Notes: generated by a model not told the origin, from the sequence alone. Shown: positions 10,746 to 24,563, counted from the first letter of the stretch. The stretch is 64,000 bases of DNA from Zanthoxylum bungeanum (GCA_019454045.1 SKCR01032772.1:1496501-1560500); one strand, 5' to 3'. Translations and numbers: made by a program.

Positions 10746-11848
10746 ATAAAATGATGGGGTTAGGGGATCCGCTTTTAGAAATCTCACACGTTTTGACAGT
10801 TATAAAAGGAGCCCCATAATCACTTCTTCATTCATCCCAGAAATACAGAGAGTGAGCATAATAGAGAGTAAAAAGTGTTTGAGAGTTTTTTGTAAAGCTT
10901 GGTTTTAAACTTTATAATTCTTTTGTTTAAGTAATAAAAGAATAGTTTTCTCTAATTTCTCCTATATTGTGTGTGTTTTTATCACAACAACAAGTTATGC
11001 TATGACTTAAAAATTAAGGGAGTGTATACAATTGAGATTCTCTTAAAATTGTCCGTTTAATTATAAGTTTTTACATGGGGTGTACCTAGTGCACCTAAAA
11101 CTATTTATTAAAAAAATAGTAATTTATAATTATTTTAGTAAATAATAAATTATTAAAAAAAAAAAGTAAAATGGTGAAAGTGTTTTTTTTTTTTTAAATA
11201 ACTAAAGTAAAATGGTTTTATATAATAAAGTAAAACAATGTATTGTCATTTATTTTATATTAATATTATTCAGATGCATAAAAAAAATAATATAAATTTC
11301 TATTAATGGAATACAATATAAGTAAAATGATTAAAAATGGAATAGTGTCTTAATATGTAATGCATCTTAAACCCTCTTCATTAGTTTATTTTATGCAACT
11401 AAATATGGGTTAGGGGACAAATTTTCAAATATTATAAGAACATGCATGAATTTAAAATTTCTTTCTTTTAATTTATATTGTAACAAATCAATTACAAAAT
11501 TTGACTGTTACTTTCGGGATTGAATGTGTTGCTACAAATTTATTGACAATGAGATGAGTGTGAGAAAATAAATAATTAAACAAAGAGAAACTATACATGT
11601 ATAAATAAATTATGAGGCAATAAATGAATAAGGGAAAAAAATAACTTAGTTTGGAAGAAAAGTATAAATTCATTTTTCATGTGTGGTTAAAAGTCCTAAT
11701 AAGGTCGCAAAATAATAAATTTGGTTAATTTAATAAGACAACATTGATAATGATTAATGGCATTCTAAAAACATCAATTTTTTTTTTTTTATGTTATTTA
11801 TGTAAATTTCAAACAATAATATAAATATAAGGAAGATGAAGTTTTCTC
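10746..11848. other. AT-rich intergenic DNA; LTR-like or promoter-like fragment at 10785-11000
   Basis: No gene is seen. At 10805 TATAAAAGG is followed by AGAGAGTGAGC, TTTTTTGTAAAGCTTGG and AGTAATAAAAGAATAG, a layout like the U3-R part of an LTR. A weakly similar stretch occurs at 12780-12990. No ends or TSD could be set. The remainder is AT-rich with long A and T runs. Confidence 0.35.
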
Positions 11849-12024
11849 TAAGGGGCGTGACTTGATAATGTAGGGTCCGAGATCTCACATTGAGGTCATG
11901 AGTTCGAATTCAAGAAATACGTTTCTTGTAAGAGCTTTAGACAATCGGAGAGTTTACTTACTCCGTTTAAGTCCAAAAATGATGATTTGACGGCGGAATA
12001 TCCAACGATTTGAAGAAAAAAAAA
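11849..12024 (+). mobile_element. tRNA-derived SINE, diverged copy
   Basis: It aligns by eye along its length with the SINE at 14243-14422. An A-box-like GTGACTTGATAATG is followed by ATCTCACATTGAGGTCATG, a B-box-like GAGTTCGAATTCA, TTTCTTGTAAGAGC and a 3' A-rich run ending near 12024. The B box departs from GGTTCGAATCC, so it is an older copy. A convincing TSD was not found. Confidence 0.8.
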
Positions 12025-14228
12025 GAGTTAGAAGTTAATTATAAGTGAATGGCACTTTTTGAACAAGTTCTTTTAAATATACTGTCAATAGTTAACTGGA
12101 TGAGAGAATGTGACATCACGAGCAAGAAAAATAGGCGATACTAGGATTAAAAAAAAAAAATTCAGCAATAATTTTATTATGGTTGGTGATATTTTTAATT
12201 GATCACTTAAATATGAAGGTTCCAATTAATAAAAATTTGTGATGTTGAAGTATATATAGTTCATCTCAATTATTTATATTATCGTATTAGAGAAGTACGA
12301 AAACGATGTGTATCCTCCATCACGATGTGTACAGTGTGGGATCCAGCTGATGTGAGAGAGATGACATATATACCCGAAATATAATATAATTTTTCCTCTA
12401 GAAAATCTGTTTGACGAATTTGGATTCCATATTGATTTGAGTTTTGTATTGAATTTTTTAACAAATGTGATAAAGACTTTTAATGATGAGCATCAAAATT
12501 TGGATTGCAATTAAATGGTCTATTTGTTTTGCTATAAAACGATTTTCGTATGTAAATTATTTTCATGTAAATCATTTTCTAAAAAAGGAAAGTGTTTTTT
12601 GATTTTTGACAATCGTTAGAAAATATTTTATACAAAGTATTTTGAGTTATTTTTGTAATGTCCAGCTGACATACCACCATCACCATTATCAAAGATTGAG
12701 AACCACTCTTAAAAATGATGCAAGCTTCCAAACTACTTTAGATGTATCACTATTCATTTATTGAAATTTTGAGCCTAAGTTTTACTATAAATACGGAGCT
12801 CGTTTGTGAGTTTTAGGCATCACAAAACATTAAGCTTCAAGACAAGAAAACTTATAGAGTATAAAGAATGAGATTTTTTGTAAAGTTTAAACAATTTGTA
12901 AATTCTGTTTTTGTAGTAATAGAATTTGGTTTTTCCTCATAAATACTTTTAAGTGATCAGAGAATCACAACAGTTTTGCCCTTTTCATTTTTTAGAAAAA
13001 TAATTTATGATTGTTAGAAGTGAGTTATCAAAATTTTGGAGAACAAATAATTTTTTTAGAAATCATTTTTCTAAAAGGAGATAAACTTTCCCATAAAAGA
13101 CAAATAATTCATGTGCCTAATTTTATATAAGTGTTCCAAATATCGTAAAATTAGGAAAACTTTTTCCAATAAAAAAAATTTACAGTGAAACAACTAGACC
13201 TTAAGCTGGCTGAAATTTGAATTATTATTGACGGAGAATGCATGGATGAATGAGGAAGATATAACCCGACCTGCGAAGCATCGGGTTGCTCGAATCATTA
13301 GTGTGACACCCTCTAAATTTGGCTGTGCAAACTCAAGTCTGAATACAGATTGATCTCCAAAGGAGAACTTAGTTATTGCGGATGCTCATGGTGTTCAGAT
13401 GTGATTTTTAAGACAACCCATACATTTGATAGATTATGACTCTCAAATTTAAACCAAAATTAGAATATCAAATATATATATATATATATTCATTATAACA
13501 AGAAAGAAAAAATAAACCTCTTTTTTTTAAAAAAAAAACATTCGTAGAGTTATTTTTTTGTGTTAGTGCTGAGTAGCAAAAATTTTCTAAAAAAAATTAT
13601 TAAATTAAAATGATTATAATAATCCCACAAAATCAGTTCTTTTTTGATCCACTTGTTTCGTTATTCAACGATCAACAGAGTCCCCACGACTGGGCACGTG
13701 ACGGTACTCGTGCACCGTCTTTATAACCCTACCAGTAGGTTTTATCAGACCACGTGTTCTTGTCTCTATTTCTATTAAATACGCATTTTAATTCAAATTA
13801 TTTAATTAAATTTAAATGGATATTTTATGACAGGATGCCCTCGATCCCATCATCCCAATCAGGAAAATGTCAATTATGATTATTTAAATTATGAATATCT
13901 CTCTGATTAAAACATTATAATAATAATAATATAATAGTAATATTGGCGATAGATGGGCCCAGCCCCAGATACATCATTGTATTAATGTATTTGTACACAA
14001 AATACTTCTAGAATGGGCGAAGTAGCATTCAATAACGTGCTGCCACGTCAAAGAAGTAAAGAGACCAGATAAGACAAGAAATAATCGATTTTTTTTTTTT
14101 TTTAATACTCCTCCTAATCTATCCTTGTAGATTCCACCTCACTACAGTCTACGGGTAACAGGTTCATCCTCTCTATTTTTCTATTTTTTTTTAACACAAA
14201 AATAAAAAATAAAACGCAAAGGCCAATG
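12025..14228. other. AT-rich intergenic DNA
   Basis: No gene is seen. It contains a TA microsatellite at about 13468-13489, two CACGTG motifs at 13695 and 13751, and a TATA-bearing fragment at 12785-12990 like the one at 10805. Short open frames here look random. Confidence 0.5.
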
Positions 14229-14242
14229 AAGTGAGATCGAGC

Positions 14243-14422
14243 GTCCCCAAGGAGTGTGGCTTGGTGGTGTAGGGTCCAGGATCTCACCTTGAGGTTCTGG
14301 GTTCGAATCCAGGGGGTACATTTCTTGTAAGAGCCTGGGACAGCCGGTGGTTTTACCTGCGCCGCGGCCCAGAATGGGTGGTTTGGTGGCGGGGTTTCCA
14401 TCGTTTCCAAAAAAAAAAAAAA
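14243..14422 (+). mobile_element. tRNA-derived SINE, young copy with TSD
   Basis: A complete SINE of about 180 bp. The tRNA-like head has an A box (GTGGCTTGGTGG, about 14256) and a B box (GGGTTCGAATCC, about 14299). A roughly 100 bp body follows, with TTTCTTGTAAGAGCC and CCTGCGCCGCGGCCCAG, then a 3' run of 15 A. It is flanked by a perfect 14-bp direct repeat, AAGTGAGATCGAGC, at 14229-14242 and 14423-14436. Intact promoter boxes, tail and TSD show a fairly recent LINE-mediated insertion. Related copies lie at 11849 and 55239. Confidence 0.95.
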
Positions 14423-14436
14423 AAGTGAGATCGAGC

Positions 14437-15023
14437 ATAGGTTATTATTTACAAACAAAATAATATTAATAATACTATTTATTGTTTTCATCCCCAAAAA
14501 GTTCAAATACCGATGAGGAGCAGAATGAGATTTGTATTTGGCCAAAAGAGAATGATGAGGGTCCAAAGGCCTAGAGATGCTGAAGTTAGACCGATGGATC
14601 CGAGCCCACTCTGCAGCAGAGTTTTCCCAAGGGCAGAACCGACCGATGATAAAGCAAGTTGGTATACCGACACAACCCAGTGTAGAAGTGTTAGATTTGG
14701 CAACATTTGAGTATTTGTGGAAGCCGACCTGATGTGGTCATTGTTTATGAACCCGACCTAATTAGAGAAGCTAAGAAGTTTGATCAAACATCATTCACCT
14801 CGGTATGTCAACCTAAGAAGCGAAGTTGGGACCACACGTTGTCTTGTGCTTAAAGGTATGTCACATATGCCCTAGGTGAAATGATGAACTTCTGGAGGAA
14901 TTGTAATGATTATGGGAAAAATAACGGTTCTCATTGGAAGTAGCCACTGTCAGCCGCCATAGGGCGGTGCAGTGGCAGAGCAGAGCAGCCAGATGCCGCT
15001 TTAGGCCAGTGTAATGACGGTGA
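14437..15023. other. intergenic DNA of unknown origin
   Basis: No recognisable gene. A pair of overlapping open frames at 14503-14710 (both strands) has no domain I recognise. The base composition is less AT-rich than its surroundings, so it may be a fragment of another repeat, but no ends are visible. Confidence 0.4.
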
Positions 15024-15031
15024 AAAATGAG
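15024..15031 (+). repeat. target-site duplication of the hAT element (left), AAAATGAG
   Basis: AAAATGAG occurs directly before the left terminal repeat and again at 48031-48038 directly after the right one. Eight base pairs is the hAT rule. Confidence 0.92.
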
Positions 15032-16052
15032 TAGACCCGGCCAACGATTCTGTTCAGTTCAGAACTGGAACCGAACCGAACGATTCCCGGTTCCACAAGT
15101 GTGGAACCGGGAATCGAATTATTCCGGTTCCATAATTTTTATCGAACCGAGAACCGGTCGGTTCCGGTTCGGTTCCGATTCCCTATAGTTTTTTTTTAAA
15201 ATTTTAATAATGATTTTTTAAAAAAATAAAGAAAAATGAGATTAAAAAATATATTTAAAATTATGAATTTGAATTTAGATTACATTAAATTAAAAATAAA
15301 ATTAAAGAGCTTGAACTTAAATTTTTAAAAACTTAAGTTGCTTACGTATCATTCAGGGGTGAGAGGAATCAAAACTCACGTAGTTCCATTACTGTTGCGA
15401 TATTTTGTATCGTACCGCAAGTGTACAGTGTCAAGTTTTAATAAAGATGAGTGAAAGAGTGTAGAACCCACATGAATTGTATTCAACTCACACTAAATAC
15501 TATAATTGATAATCCTAACTTTATTCAAAAAGACTATAAATTGAAATTAAACTAATATCAAAACTAAAAACTAAATAAACAAGATAGTAATGTTGGGGTT
15601 TTGGGCAAAGAACGCGGCGGAAATACTGTTCGAGCGAAATCGTAATTTTAAAATTTTTTAAATTACCGAATAAATTATTCAATATCTAATATGAATAATT
15701 CATTCATATTTACATAAACATATTTATTCGATATCAAATAACGACATAAATAGTTAAGAAACGTCGCGAAACTTTTACGAAAATGTTTTTTCCGCAAAAT
15801 GGCATAAAATGAGTTTTTGACCGAACCGACTACCCAATACACATGAGAGCTGCCCAGGTCAACCTCAATAGTATTAGGGCAGCTCATGGGCTGCCTTAAC
15901 AATGACCAATTCACTGTTTGGGCAGCCGTCACCCGGTTGGCTCAAAAGTCACTTGGTAACACTGTTTTTCGCCGTTTTCGCTTATTTCAACTCCGAAATA
16001 ATTTCCGGAAATTGTTCCAACACCCAAAACACATCTAATACATTCAAATGAC

Positions 16053-18510
16053 ATCATTTTCATCACAAACAACCCATTTTTTCCAGATCTGATTTTGCAA
16101 CAAAGATAATCAATTTTTCATGCTTTAATCCAACTTTTTCAACATTAATCTAATTAATCTTAACACCAACCAAAATCACCACAAATGAACCACCCAAGAA
16201 CAATTATAGGCATTACTAGATTGGTTATAATACTCTAGAATGGTAACATATCATCAAATGATCAAATTGGACAATAATTACAATAATATCATCCAAATCA
16301 GCTTCACACATGCACATAGCCTTCCAATTCATCCACCAAATCCAAAAGCCCCAAATTTTTAAGGAAAAATAAACCCTAGAATCTCACTAGATCATCAAGA
16401 AACAAGAAACATGCTTTCAAGCTTAGAGATATTTAGAATTACCTTTAATTCTTTGATTTCCTAAAGCTTTTTCTTGATTTTCTTCTTTTTTCTTCTTGTT
16501 TCATATAACCAAATTTGAGAGCTATTGTTTTTAGTGATGTTCGGCCATAAGCTTCACATGGAAGCAAAAGTAAAAAAAAATTAACTTTAAAAATGGTGAT
16601 GACTGACTCTTAGGGGCATTATGGTCATTTTTAAAAATTTAATCCAATTAAATAAATCAAACTTTATGGTAACAAATCATATTTGCACACATAAAGTTTA
16701 ATTAAATCATGCCATGTGTCACCAATGATAATTAAACATTTTTCATAACAATTATGAAAAAGTTTATCAATTAATTATTCAAATATTTAACATTTAATTA
16801 TTTAAATAATTAATTAATATAATTATTATTATATATGTATTTTATTTACATTAAATAACAAATTAATATATCATTTTCATCACAAACAACCCATTTTTTC
16901 CAGATCTGATTTCACAACAAAGATAATCAATTTTTCATGCTTTAATCCAACTTTTTCAACATTAATCTAATTAATCTTAACACCAAGCAAAATCACCACA
17001 AATGAACCACCCAAGAACAACTCTAGGCATTACTAGATTGGTTATAATACTCTAGAATGACAACATATCATCAAATGATCAAATTGGACAATAATTATAA
17101 TAATATCATCCAAATCAGCTTCACACATGCACATAGCCTTTCAATTCATCCACCAAATCCAAAAGCCCCAAATTTTTAAGGAAAAAGAAACCCTAGAATC
17201 TCACTAGATCATCAAGAAACAAGAAACATGCTTTCAAGCTTAGAGATATTTAGAATTACCTTTAATTCTTTGATTTCCTAAAGCTTTTTCTTGATTTTCT
17301 TCTTTTTCCTTCTTGTTTCATATAACCAAATTTGAGAGCTATTGTTTTTAGTGATGTTCGGCCATAAGCTTCACATGGAAGCAAAAGTAAAAAAAAAAAT
17401 TAACTTTAAAAATGGTGATGACTGACTCTTAGGGGCATTATGGTCATTTTTAAAAATTTAATCCAATTAAATAAATCAAACTTTATGGTAACAAATCATA
17501 TTTGCACACATAAAGTTTAATTAAATCATGCATGTGTCACTAATGATAATTAAACATTTTTAATAACAATTATGAAAAATTTTATCAATTAATTATTCAA
17601 ATATTTAACATTTAATTATTTAAATAATTAATTAATATAATTATTATTATATATGTATTTTATTTACATTAAATAACAAATTAATATATCATTTTCATCA
17701 CAAACAACCCATTTTTTCCAGATCTGATTTTGCAACAAAGATAATCAATTTTTCATGCTTTAATCCAACTTTTTCAACATTAATCTAATTAATCTTAACA
17801 CCAACCAAAATCACCACAAATGAAACACCCAAGAACAACTCTAGGCATTACTAGATTGGTTATAATACTCTAGAATGGCAACATATCATCAAATGATCAA
17901 ATTGGACAATAATTACAATAATATCATCCAAATCAGCTTCACACATGCACATAGCCTTCCAATTCATCCACCAAATCCAAAAGCCCCAAATTTTTAAGGA
18001 AAAAGAAACCCTAGAATCTCACTAGATCATCAAGAAACAAGAAACAAGAAACATGCTTTCAAGCTTAGAGATATTTAGAATTACCTTTAATTCCTTGATT
18101 TCCTAAAGCTTTTTCTTGATTTTCTTCTTTTTCCTTCTTGTTTCATATAACCAAATTTGAGAGTTATTGTTTTTAGTGATGTTCGGCCATAAGCTTCACA
18201 TGGAAGCAAAAGTAAAAAAAAAAATTAACTTTAAAAATGGTGATGACTAACTCTTAGGGGCATTATGGTCATTTTTAAAAATTTAATCCAATTAAATAAA
18301 TCAAACTTTATGGTAACAAATCATATTTGCACACATAAAGTTTAATTAAATCATGTCATGTGTCACCAATGATAATTAAACATTTTCATAACAATTATGA
18401 AAAAGTTTATCAATTAATTATTCAAATATTTAACATTTAATTATTTAAATAATTAATTAATATAATTATTATTATATATGTATTTTATTTACATTAAATA
18501 AAAAATTAAT
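16053..18510. repeat. three tandem copies of an ~818 bp segment in the 3' LTR of D
   Basis: The phrase ATCATTTTCATCACAAACAA starts copies at 16053, 16870 and 17688 (periods 817 and 818). The copies are nearly identical, with a few substitutions and small indels, such as an extra repeat of ACAAGAA in copy 3 near 18035. The 5' LTR has a single copy (about 42530-43340). Confidence 0.95.
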
Positions 18511-18739
18511 ATATTAATTACATGTGTCAAAATCTCATTTGACAATTAATTAATATGTATATAATCAAATTATATATCAAATACAAATACACAATAATTA
18601 TTAAAAGACCAAAATCCCCTAATGCATGTGTTATCGTTTAACCGTTTAAACGATTTGAATTAACTCATTTAATCCGGTGAAGTATTATGAATAATCTGTA
18701 TTATTCATAATGCGTTGCCGAAGTGCTCAACGATTACAC

Positions 18740-19384
18740 TAGGGGTGGGCAAAAAAACAGACTGAACTGAACCAAACCGCAAACCGGACCAAACCGGACC
18801 GAATTTACGATTTTTTTTCTAATGGTTCGGTTTGCGGTTCGGATTGGCCCACCCCAAATGGTTTACGGTTCAGTTCAGGAGCTAATCCGAACCGCACCTG
18901 TTAAACCGAATCGAACCGTTATAATAAAAAAAATTATATATTTTTATAAAAAATTTGTATTTGTATTTTTCTTTTAATTTTATTTTATGTTTTCTTTTTA
19001 TTAGTATGTTAATACTTTTATTCTTAATTTTTTTGTTTTATGGTAGGATCATTATTCTTGAAAGTAAGATGTTTGATTTGTCTCTTAATTAGAATGATGG
19101 TAACATCATTATTCGAGGTAATTTTTTAAAAAATACAAGAATTAATTGTGCCTCAATTTTATTTTTTTTGGTTTTCACTTAAGTGGATGAAAATTTGTTT
19201 TAGATATAATAATCTGTAAGCCGAACCGAACCAATCCGTAAACCGCTGGTTTAAAAAATTTTCAATCCGAACCAAACCGTTATTTAATGGTTTAGTTTGA
19301 GAGGTAAAAAAATATGAACCGCAAAATATGGTTTGGTTTGGTTTTTAGCAAAAATCGAACCAAACCGAACCGCGCCCACCCCTA
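18740..19384. mobile_element. hAT-type MITE with TAGGGGTGGGC ends (645 bp)
   Basis: Terminal inverted repeats TAGGGGTGGGC and GCCCACCCCTA are flanked by a perfect 8-bp TSD, GATTACAC (18732-18739 and 19385-19392). The other LTR of D carries the empty site. The subterminal DNA is packed with AACCGAACC/GGTTTGGTT motifs on both sides. The AT-rich middle has no long open frame. It is non-autonomous and would need a hAT transposase from elsewhere. Confidence 0.92.
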
Positions 19385-20356
19385 GATTACACTTCATATT
19401 GTGGGACTCTCTAAGTTTAGGTTTATCTGTCACGAAATCCAATTTCGTGTCCATAATTCACTCACTCATTAATTATGACGACCACATATAATCTTGCTAA
19501 ACTATGCAAGTCGAGGTAATTGCATACGTATAATCCATCTGTCACATGTTATCTATATTATACCTGGGATATAGATTAGAACGTGAAATCCTTTCGGTAT
19601 AATATAGTCGACTTTCAAATTTACGATCTCTAAATAACACTCAGAACCGATTTCCGAAGTTATACCACGACCATAGATTTACTAGATCGCAAACATGTGT
19701 AGGATGCCTATGCCCTGTATATAGGACTGACATATTCTATCTTGATACACACTGGATATCATGAGCATCAGTCTACACCCAACGAACAGACGGAGGTCTG
19801 ATCTTGAATAGATCGTCGATGTGACTGTCATCAAAGTGTGGATGATAACTCATATATCAACTGTGGTATCTCAAGTCGAATGATCACTATGCTCGCTCAA
19901 CTCGAGAAGATTCATATTGAGTTGTTGTACCATCTATTAGGAAATCTTCAGTAAGTCGTTCAGTGTTTATCAAATAAACACTTACATGTCTATACGAGTC
20001 TCTCGAGACTCATAGTTTATTGGGATAAACCATCGGACCAAGTCACGATATATGACATGTACTGGTCTCAGCGGATTTTGCTAACCGACCCGTGTTAGTA
20101 AATCTTGTCCATGAACTTTATTTAAGGATATACAACTTATAGTAACGCTTCCCAATGTCAATTACAAACTACGTTGTAACTGCGCACTACATTGTAATCA
20201 TAATTAGATATCTAATCGTAATTAGATCGAATATGTATATAAAAGACAATAGATGCTACCATTAAATAAGTAATATTATGGAAAAAAGAATTGTTCATAT
20301 TTATGAATCAGACATAAATACGATCCGGATTGGCACTCCGAGCATCAACCCTAACA

Positions 20357-20376
20357 TTTTCTCCCACTTGCTCTAG
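20357..20376 (-). other. polypurine tract of element D
   Basis: The minus strand reads CTAGAGCAAGTGGGAGAAAA directly before the TGTTAGGG start of the 3' LTR. It would prime plus-strand DNA synthesis. Confidence 0.8.
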
Positions 20377-22353
20377 TTCTAATCCACAGTATCATATACA
20401 CATCTCAATGTGTATCACATACTAATGGCCCTCAAGAGCTCACCTAGCACTCAAGAGGTAGGCAACAACAAGTAAGCCCGCTTTAACAAATTGAGTCTGT
20501 CCAACAAACCCAATTGTTTTCTTTAGCCAACATAATTCATATTTTGTAGAACCCAAGTTCCACATCAATATGACCCAGATGCGATATCAATATTGTGATA
20601 TAACTATAAAGTTATCTATGTATTTAGAGATCAAATCCAAATACTACGTAGACAAAAACAAACACATTACTAATATCAAAACTTCTAATCTATAAGGTCA
20701 CTATACAACTTCATAAGTCAATACTTCATAAGTTACAACTAATTCTAGTGATTCAGTAGAATCAACGGTGACACTCCCACTGAATCTTTTCTGACTTTAT
20801 ATGATGTAGACCATCTAACGTCATAATTAGACTTAAAACTAATCTGACCATAATGGTTGCAGATTATATTCTCCATGAATAAAAAACTCGTTCTTAATAT
20901 CTCAAAGATCACAAAGAACATGTTTCAAGATCCATCTTATGGTCTACAACATATCAAAATAACTCATAACAATTACAATTAAATTGATATCTTTAATCGC
21001 ACATAATATAGTATTCATTATGCTATCATCATATGTGGCATCAGATTGACTAGACATTCTAATCAAGTTCTCTTTCGACTAATGAATCATCCCTCACGAA
21101 AGATTAATACTATATACAAGAGATACACTAACTGTCAAACAGTTATACTAACTGTCATACAGTTATACTAACTGTCATACATATAGTCTAGCAATGTCCC
21201 TTATTACATCATATCTAATGCACGACTAATGAGAGTTTCTCACAAGTCTCTTGTTTTATATTATATATAAAACTTTATATCAAATATAACAGAGACTACT
21301 TCCACTGCTATCACGGAGAAAAGAAGACTTAGGTAAACTTTTTACCTCACAAACATCTCATTATTACATTAATAATGACAATGTCGTTAGGATATATAAC
21401 ACTAGAAAGAAATTTGTACGCTCCTACTGACCCTATTATCAAATATGTATTCTTTATGCTTTGATAAAATCAGACAATCTAACTGTATCAAAATTAGAGA
21501 ACACAGATTTTTCGGAAAGAACACAGATTTTTCGGAAAGCTTACCTGAGTCTACAATAGGCTCTATAAGCTAGTATATCAAACTGTGATCTTAGCAGAAT
21601 ACAAACTCCAGGGTCATTCTAGAATGAATTCTTCAAACAAAGAAATCACGACAAATTTCTCATTCAAATAAATCACTCAAGAACGCCACTTTGCATTCTT
21701 TAGCCAAAATACATAGTTTAATATCAACATTAACCTACAAATTTTTAATTGTTCAATTAGTGCGACTAGAGACAAGTTTTCTCAGAATCTACAATAGACT
21801 ACTGAGCATAATATATCTCATTGTCATACTATAAAGGTCGAACCTTTAATAAGCTCACCTTGCTTTTGTTGCGCAAAATAATTTGCACATTTTATGAACT
21901 ATTTATAACAAAAGCCTAATCAAGTTCAAAACTTGATCGTAGTAGGCTATGAACAATCTTAGATCTATGATTCAATGCTAACTTCCGAAATCGATATCAA
22001 ATATCGCTCACACTATAAGTTATAGTATAATTTTCTTCGATAAGAAAACAACGAAATCATTAAGTATCAAATACTTTGTAAATGATCCTGACATCATATT
22101 GGACTTATATGGAAGTTGACTAAGGGTCTTTTCATCTTATTAATTATGTAGTTTCATTATAGTTTATCACTCTCACATTTGACTTCACTAAGTCAAGTCT
22201 TTTCTACAATCGTTAACATCTGATGTTACACACTAAGTAATAAAATAATTTTATTACTCGGGATCGTAGAAAATATATTCTATCAAATAAAATATAATAT
22301 TCTATTAAATAGAATGAATGATAAACTTTTACTTGTACCTCCAAGGCACAAGT

Positions 22354-23011
22354 TGTAGACGCTGGTTTCCGCCCGAGGTCCACAATCGAGAATTTGTTGG
22401 TTTGGGGCACTAGCGATCCTGTAAAATAAGAGGTATAGTGAGCGTGGAGAATTTACCCACCGGTGTGGTGGATGCCGTAGGCACTCCGACGCCCAAGTCA
22501 GTAGTAGAGATGAGCTATAAATGCCGTAGGAGGAGGATCAAGGTCAGAGATTACCTTGATCCCCATGAGCTGCTGTGAGGGCGGTAGGTAGAGGATTCAG
22601 AGAGCTCTTGAGAGAATACTATTAAGCTGTGAGTTGTAGTGCTTCGTCCCATTCCCTTGCAGATTTCTTCTCTTATATATACACACTCGAGAAACGTGTG
22701 CACTTATTGTTTTTAATCGCTCGTCCGTTTGAGTTTGGGCGTTTCGTGGGCTGGCATATGATGACTCTATGACACGGTTCATGTATGATATTTTATTGGG
22801 TGTGGGCTTGTGATACAACTTTGGGCTTCCTTTGAGAGTCTTGGGTCCTTTAAATTGAAGGATATTGGGCTTTTCCTTTGTGTGTAGGCTTGAGATGGCA
22901 ACTAGGGTCTGAGTCTTATCCTGGGTACTGTTAAGGAAATTTGTGGTGTATTTAGTATTGGACCCGAAGAGAAAAGTCAAAAATGCCCTTGGTCCAAATT
23001 TGGCCCGTACA
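22354..23011 (-). repeat. solo LTR F (658 bp), same family as element C
   Basis: On the minus strand it starts TGTACGGGCCAAATTTGGAC and ends CCAGCGTCTACA. It is flanked by a perfect 5-bp TSD, CAAGT (22349-22353 and 23012-23016). It shares with the LTRs of element C the start TGTACGG, CACCACACCGGTGGG, GATCGCTAGTGCCCCAAACC and GTGGACCTCGG. No internal domain remains, so it arose by recombination between two LTRs. Confidence 0.93.
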
Positions 23012-24563
23012 CAAGTACTTTCAATTATATAACCATTATATAAAAGAAAGTTTCAAATCTCAAACTTTTCAAGATTCGAATTTTCTACTATACATATCAT
23101 ATATGTAACTGTATGAACTAATGAAACCTTAATTAAAGAGATGAATTAGTGTTACTGGAGCATAACCCCAACAGTATTGAAACTAATTCGGTAACACTCA
23201 ATATCAAACCAATCAGATCATATAAGATTCGATTTCTCCCACTGACCAATTCCATCATGATGGAATCGTATAAGAATAATATTAAGTAAGAATCACATTC
23301 ATTAAATAACTTTAGAACTAATTGCAATAAATTCATATGTTCGATCATATCAAACATCCTTGAACAATTCAAAGACTCACGATGAATTTTAAAATTATAG
23401 TTTTCAACACTTCAAATATAATATCTTTGAACCATTCAAAATATTCTATTCGTGTTTCATCGGAAACATATTGAAAGTTCTCGAACCATTCAAGACATTC
23501 AATATATATTCTTTTAGAAACATGTAACTAAGTCATGACGATTCATTAATTAAGTTACGAAATAGAGAAAACTATCTAAGACAGTTTTTAATTCATTAAA
23601 CTACATACATTCAATGTATTAGTCTAATAAATCTTGTGGTCCAATGACGATCATTGGTTAAATGAGATTTAATTACATCCTGAATACAATATTCATTAAA
23701 TGGATAAGGATATGGGGTATGATCTTGTATCAGACCATCATTTACCATACGGAATAAGCATCTAATGCTTATATGATAAAATCTCATAAAACATTGTTCT
23801 AAGTTATTTAGTTAACCAAATATTTTTCTTAATGTTCATCTCTACATCAATGACACTATTAGTCATATTAAAATATGTAACAACTATTTATTAAGAACAT
23901 GTAACTATCCAATAGTCACAAGTTCTGATATCAAATATCAAAATAATCATTAAATAATATTTTAAATAACTAGACGGGAGATCCGGTATCCAATACCTAT
24001 AGTTGTCGTATTGTGAGAATCGATATTCTCTATACACAACTATACACATATTCTATCTTTAGCTTTATCATTTGCCTTCAATTATTCACAACAATTACAA
24101 ATAATTGATTAACAAACTGTGTCAAACATGTGACTTCTAAAAGTCACTAAAGCCAAGAAACGTCATTATAAGATAAACAAAATACCTAATGGAGCTTTCT
24201 TGATGCCAGTCAAGAATCTCGAGACATGAACTAATTCACGTCAATTCTTATCGCACAAGAAACTAATCTTTCTAGATAATTATATCATAAAACTGATATC
24301 TAATTAGATTACCTATCGTGACTTAGCAACTAAGTCACTAAACCATCTTGATTTTCAAGAAAATTGGAACAACAGTTCCCGATGGTTTTAACTAATCTAA
24401 CAATATCTAAGTCTACAGTCATTCTAGAACCACGCAACCATAAGTAAAGTCAGAAAACATATTTAAGTAATATGTATGTAGTGGATTAGAAATATAATTC
24501 TATCAACAATATAGAATAAAGGAAAACAGAAATAACAAATTCCATAAAATTACACACGGCTTT

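Larger units (their letters stand above)
15591..20356 (-). repeat. 3' LTR of element D, with triplication and MITE
   Basis: Plus-strand ends are TGTTGGGGTTTTGGGC at 15591 and CAACCCTAACA at 20356. It matches 40200-44526 over its length. It differs by two extra copies of an 818 bp segment and by a 645 bp MITE, both absent from the other LTR, so both arose after D inserted. Confidence 0.92.
20357..24558 (-). other. non-coding internal domain of element D (3' part)
   Basis: No open frame with a recognisable domain is seen on either strand; the longest minus-strand frame here outside solo LTR F (23372-23133) looks random. Short direct repeats are visible: ACTAACTGTCATACAGTTAT units at about 21127-21185, and a doubled AACACAGATTTTTCGGAAAG at about 21502-21540. 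Solo LTR F (22354-23011) is inserted here. The domain resumes at 39408-40199 beyond element C. Confidence 0.75.

Noticed and set aside
13695..13756. Two CACGTG motifs as a promoter
   Set aside because: No gene follows within reach on either strand; likely chance or an old promoter remnant.
14503..14710. Open frames on both strands after the SINE
   Set aside because: No recognisable domain, short, and overlapping in antisense; not enough support for a gene.
16053..18510. Possible long satellite array or CRISPR-like structure
   Set aside because: Three long tandem copies with no spacers, within one LTR; the other LTR has a single copy.
23133..23372. Minus-strand frame in the interior of element D as a pol remnant
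   Set aside because: No RT, integrase, protease or gag motif; composition is that of random AT-rich sequence.
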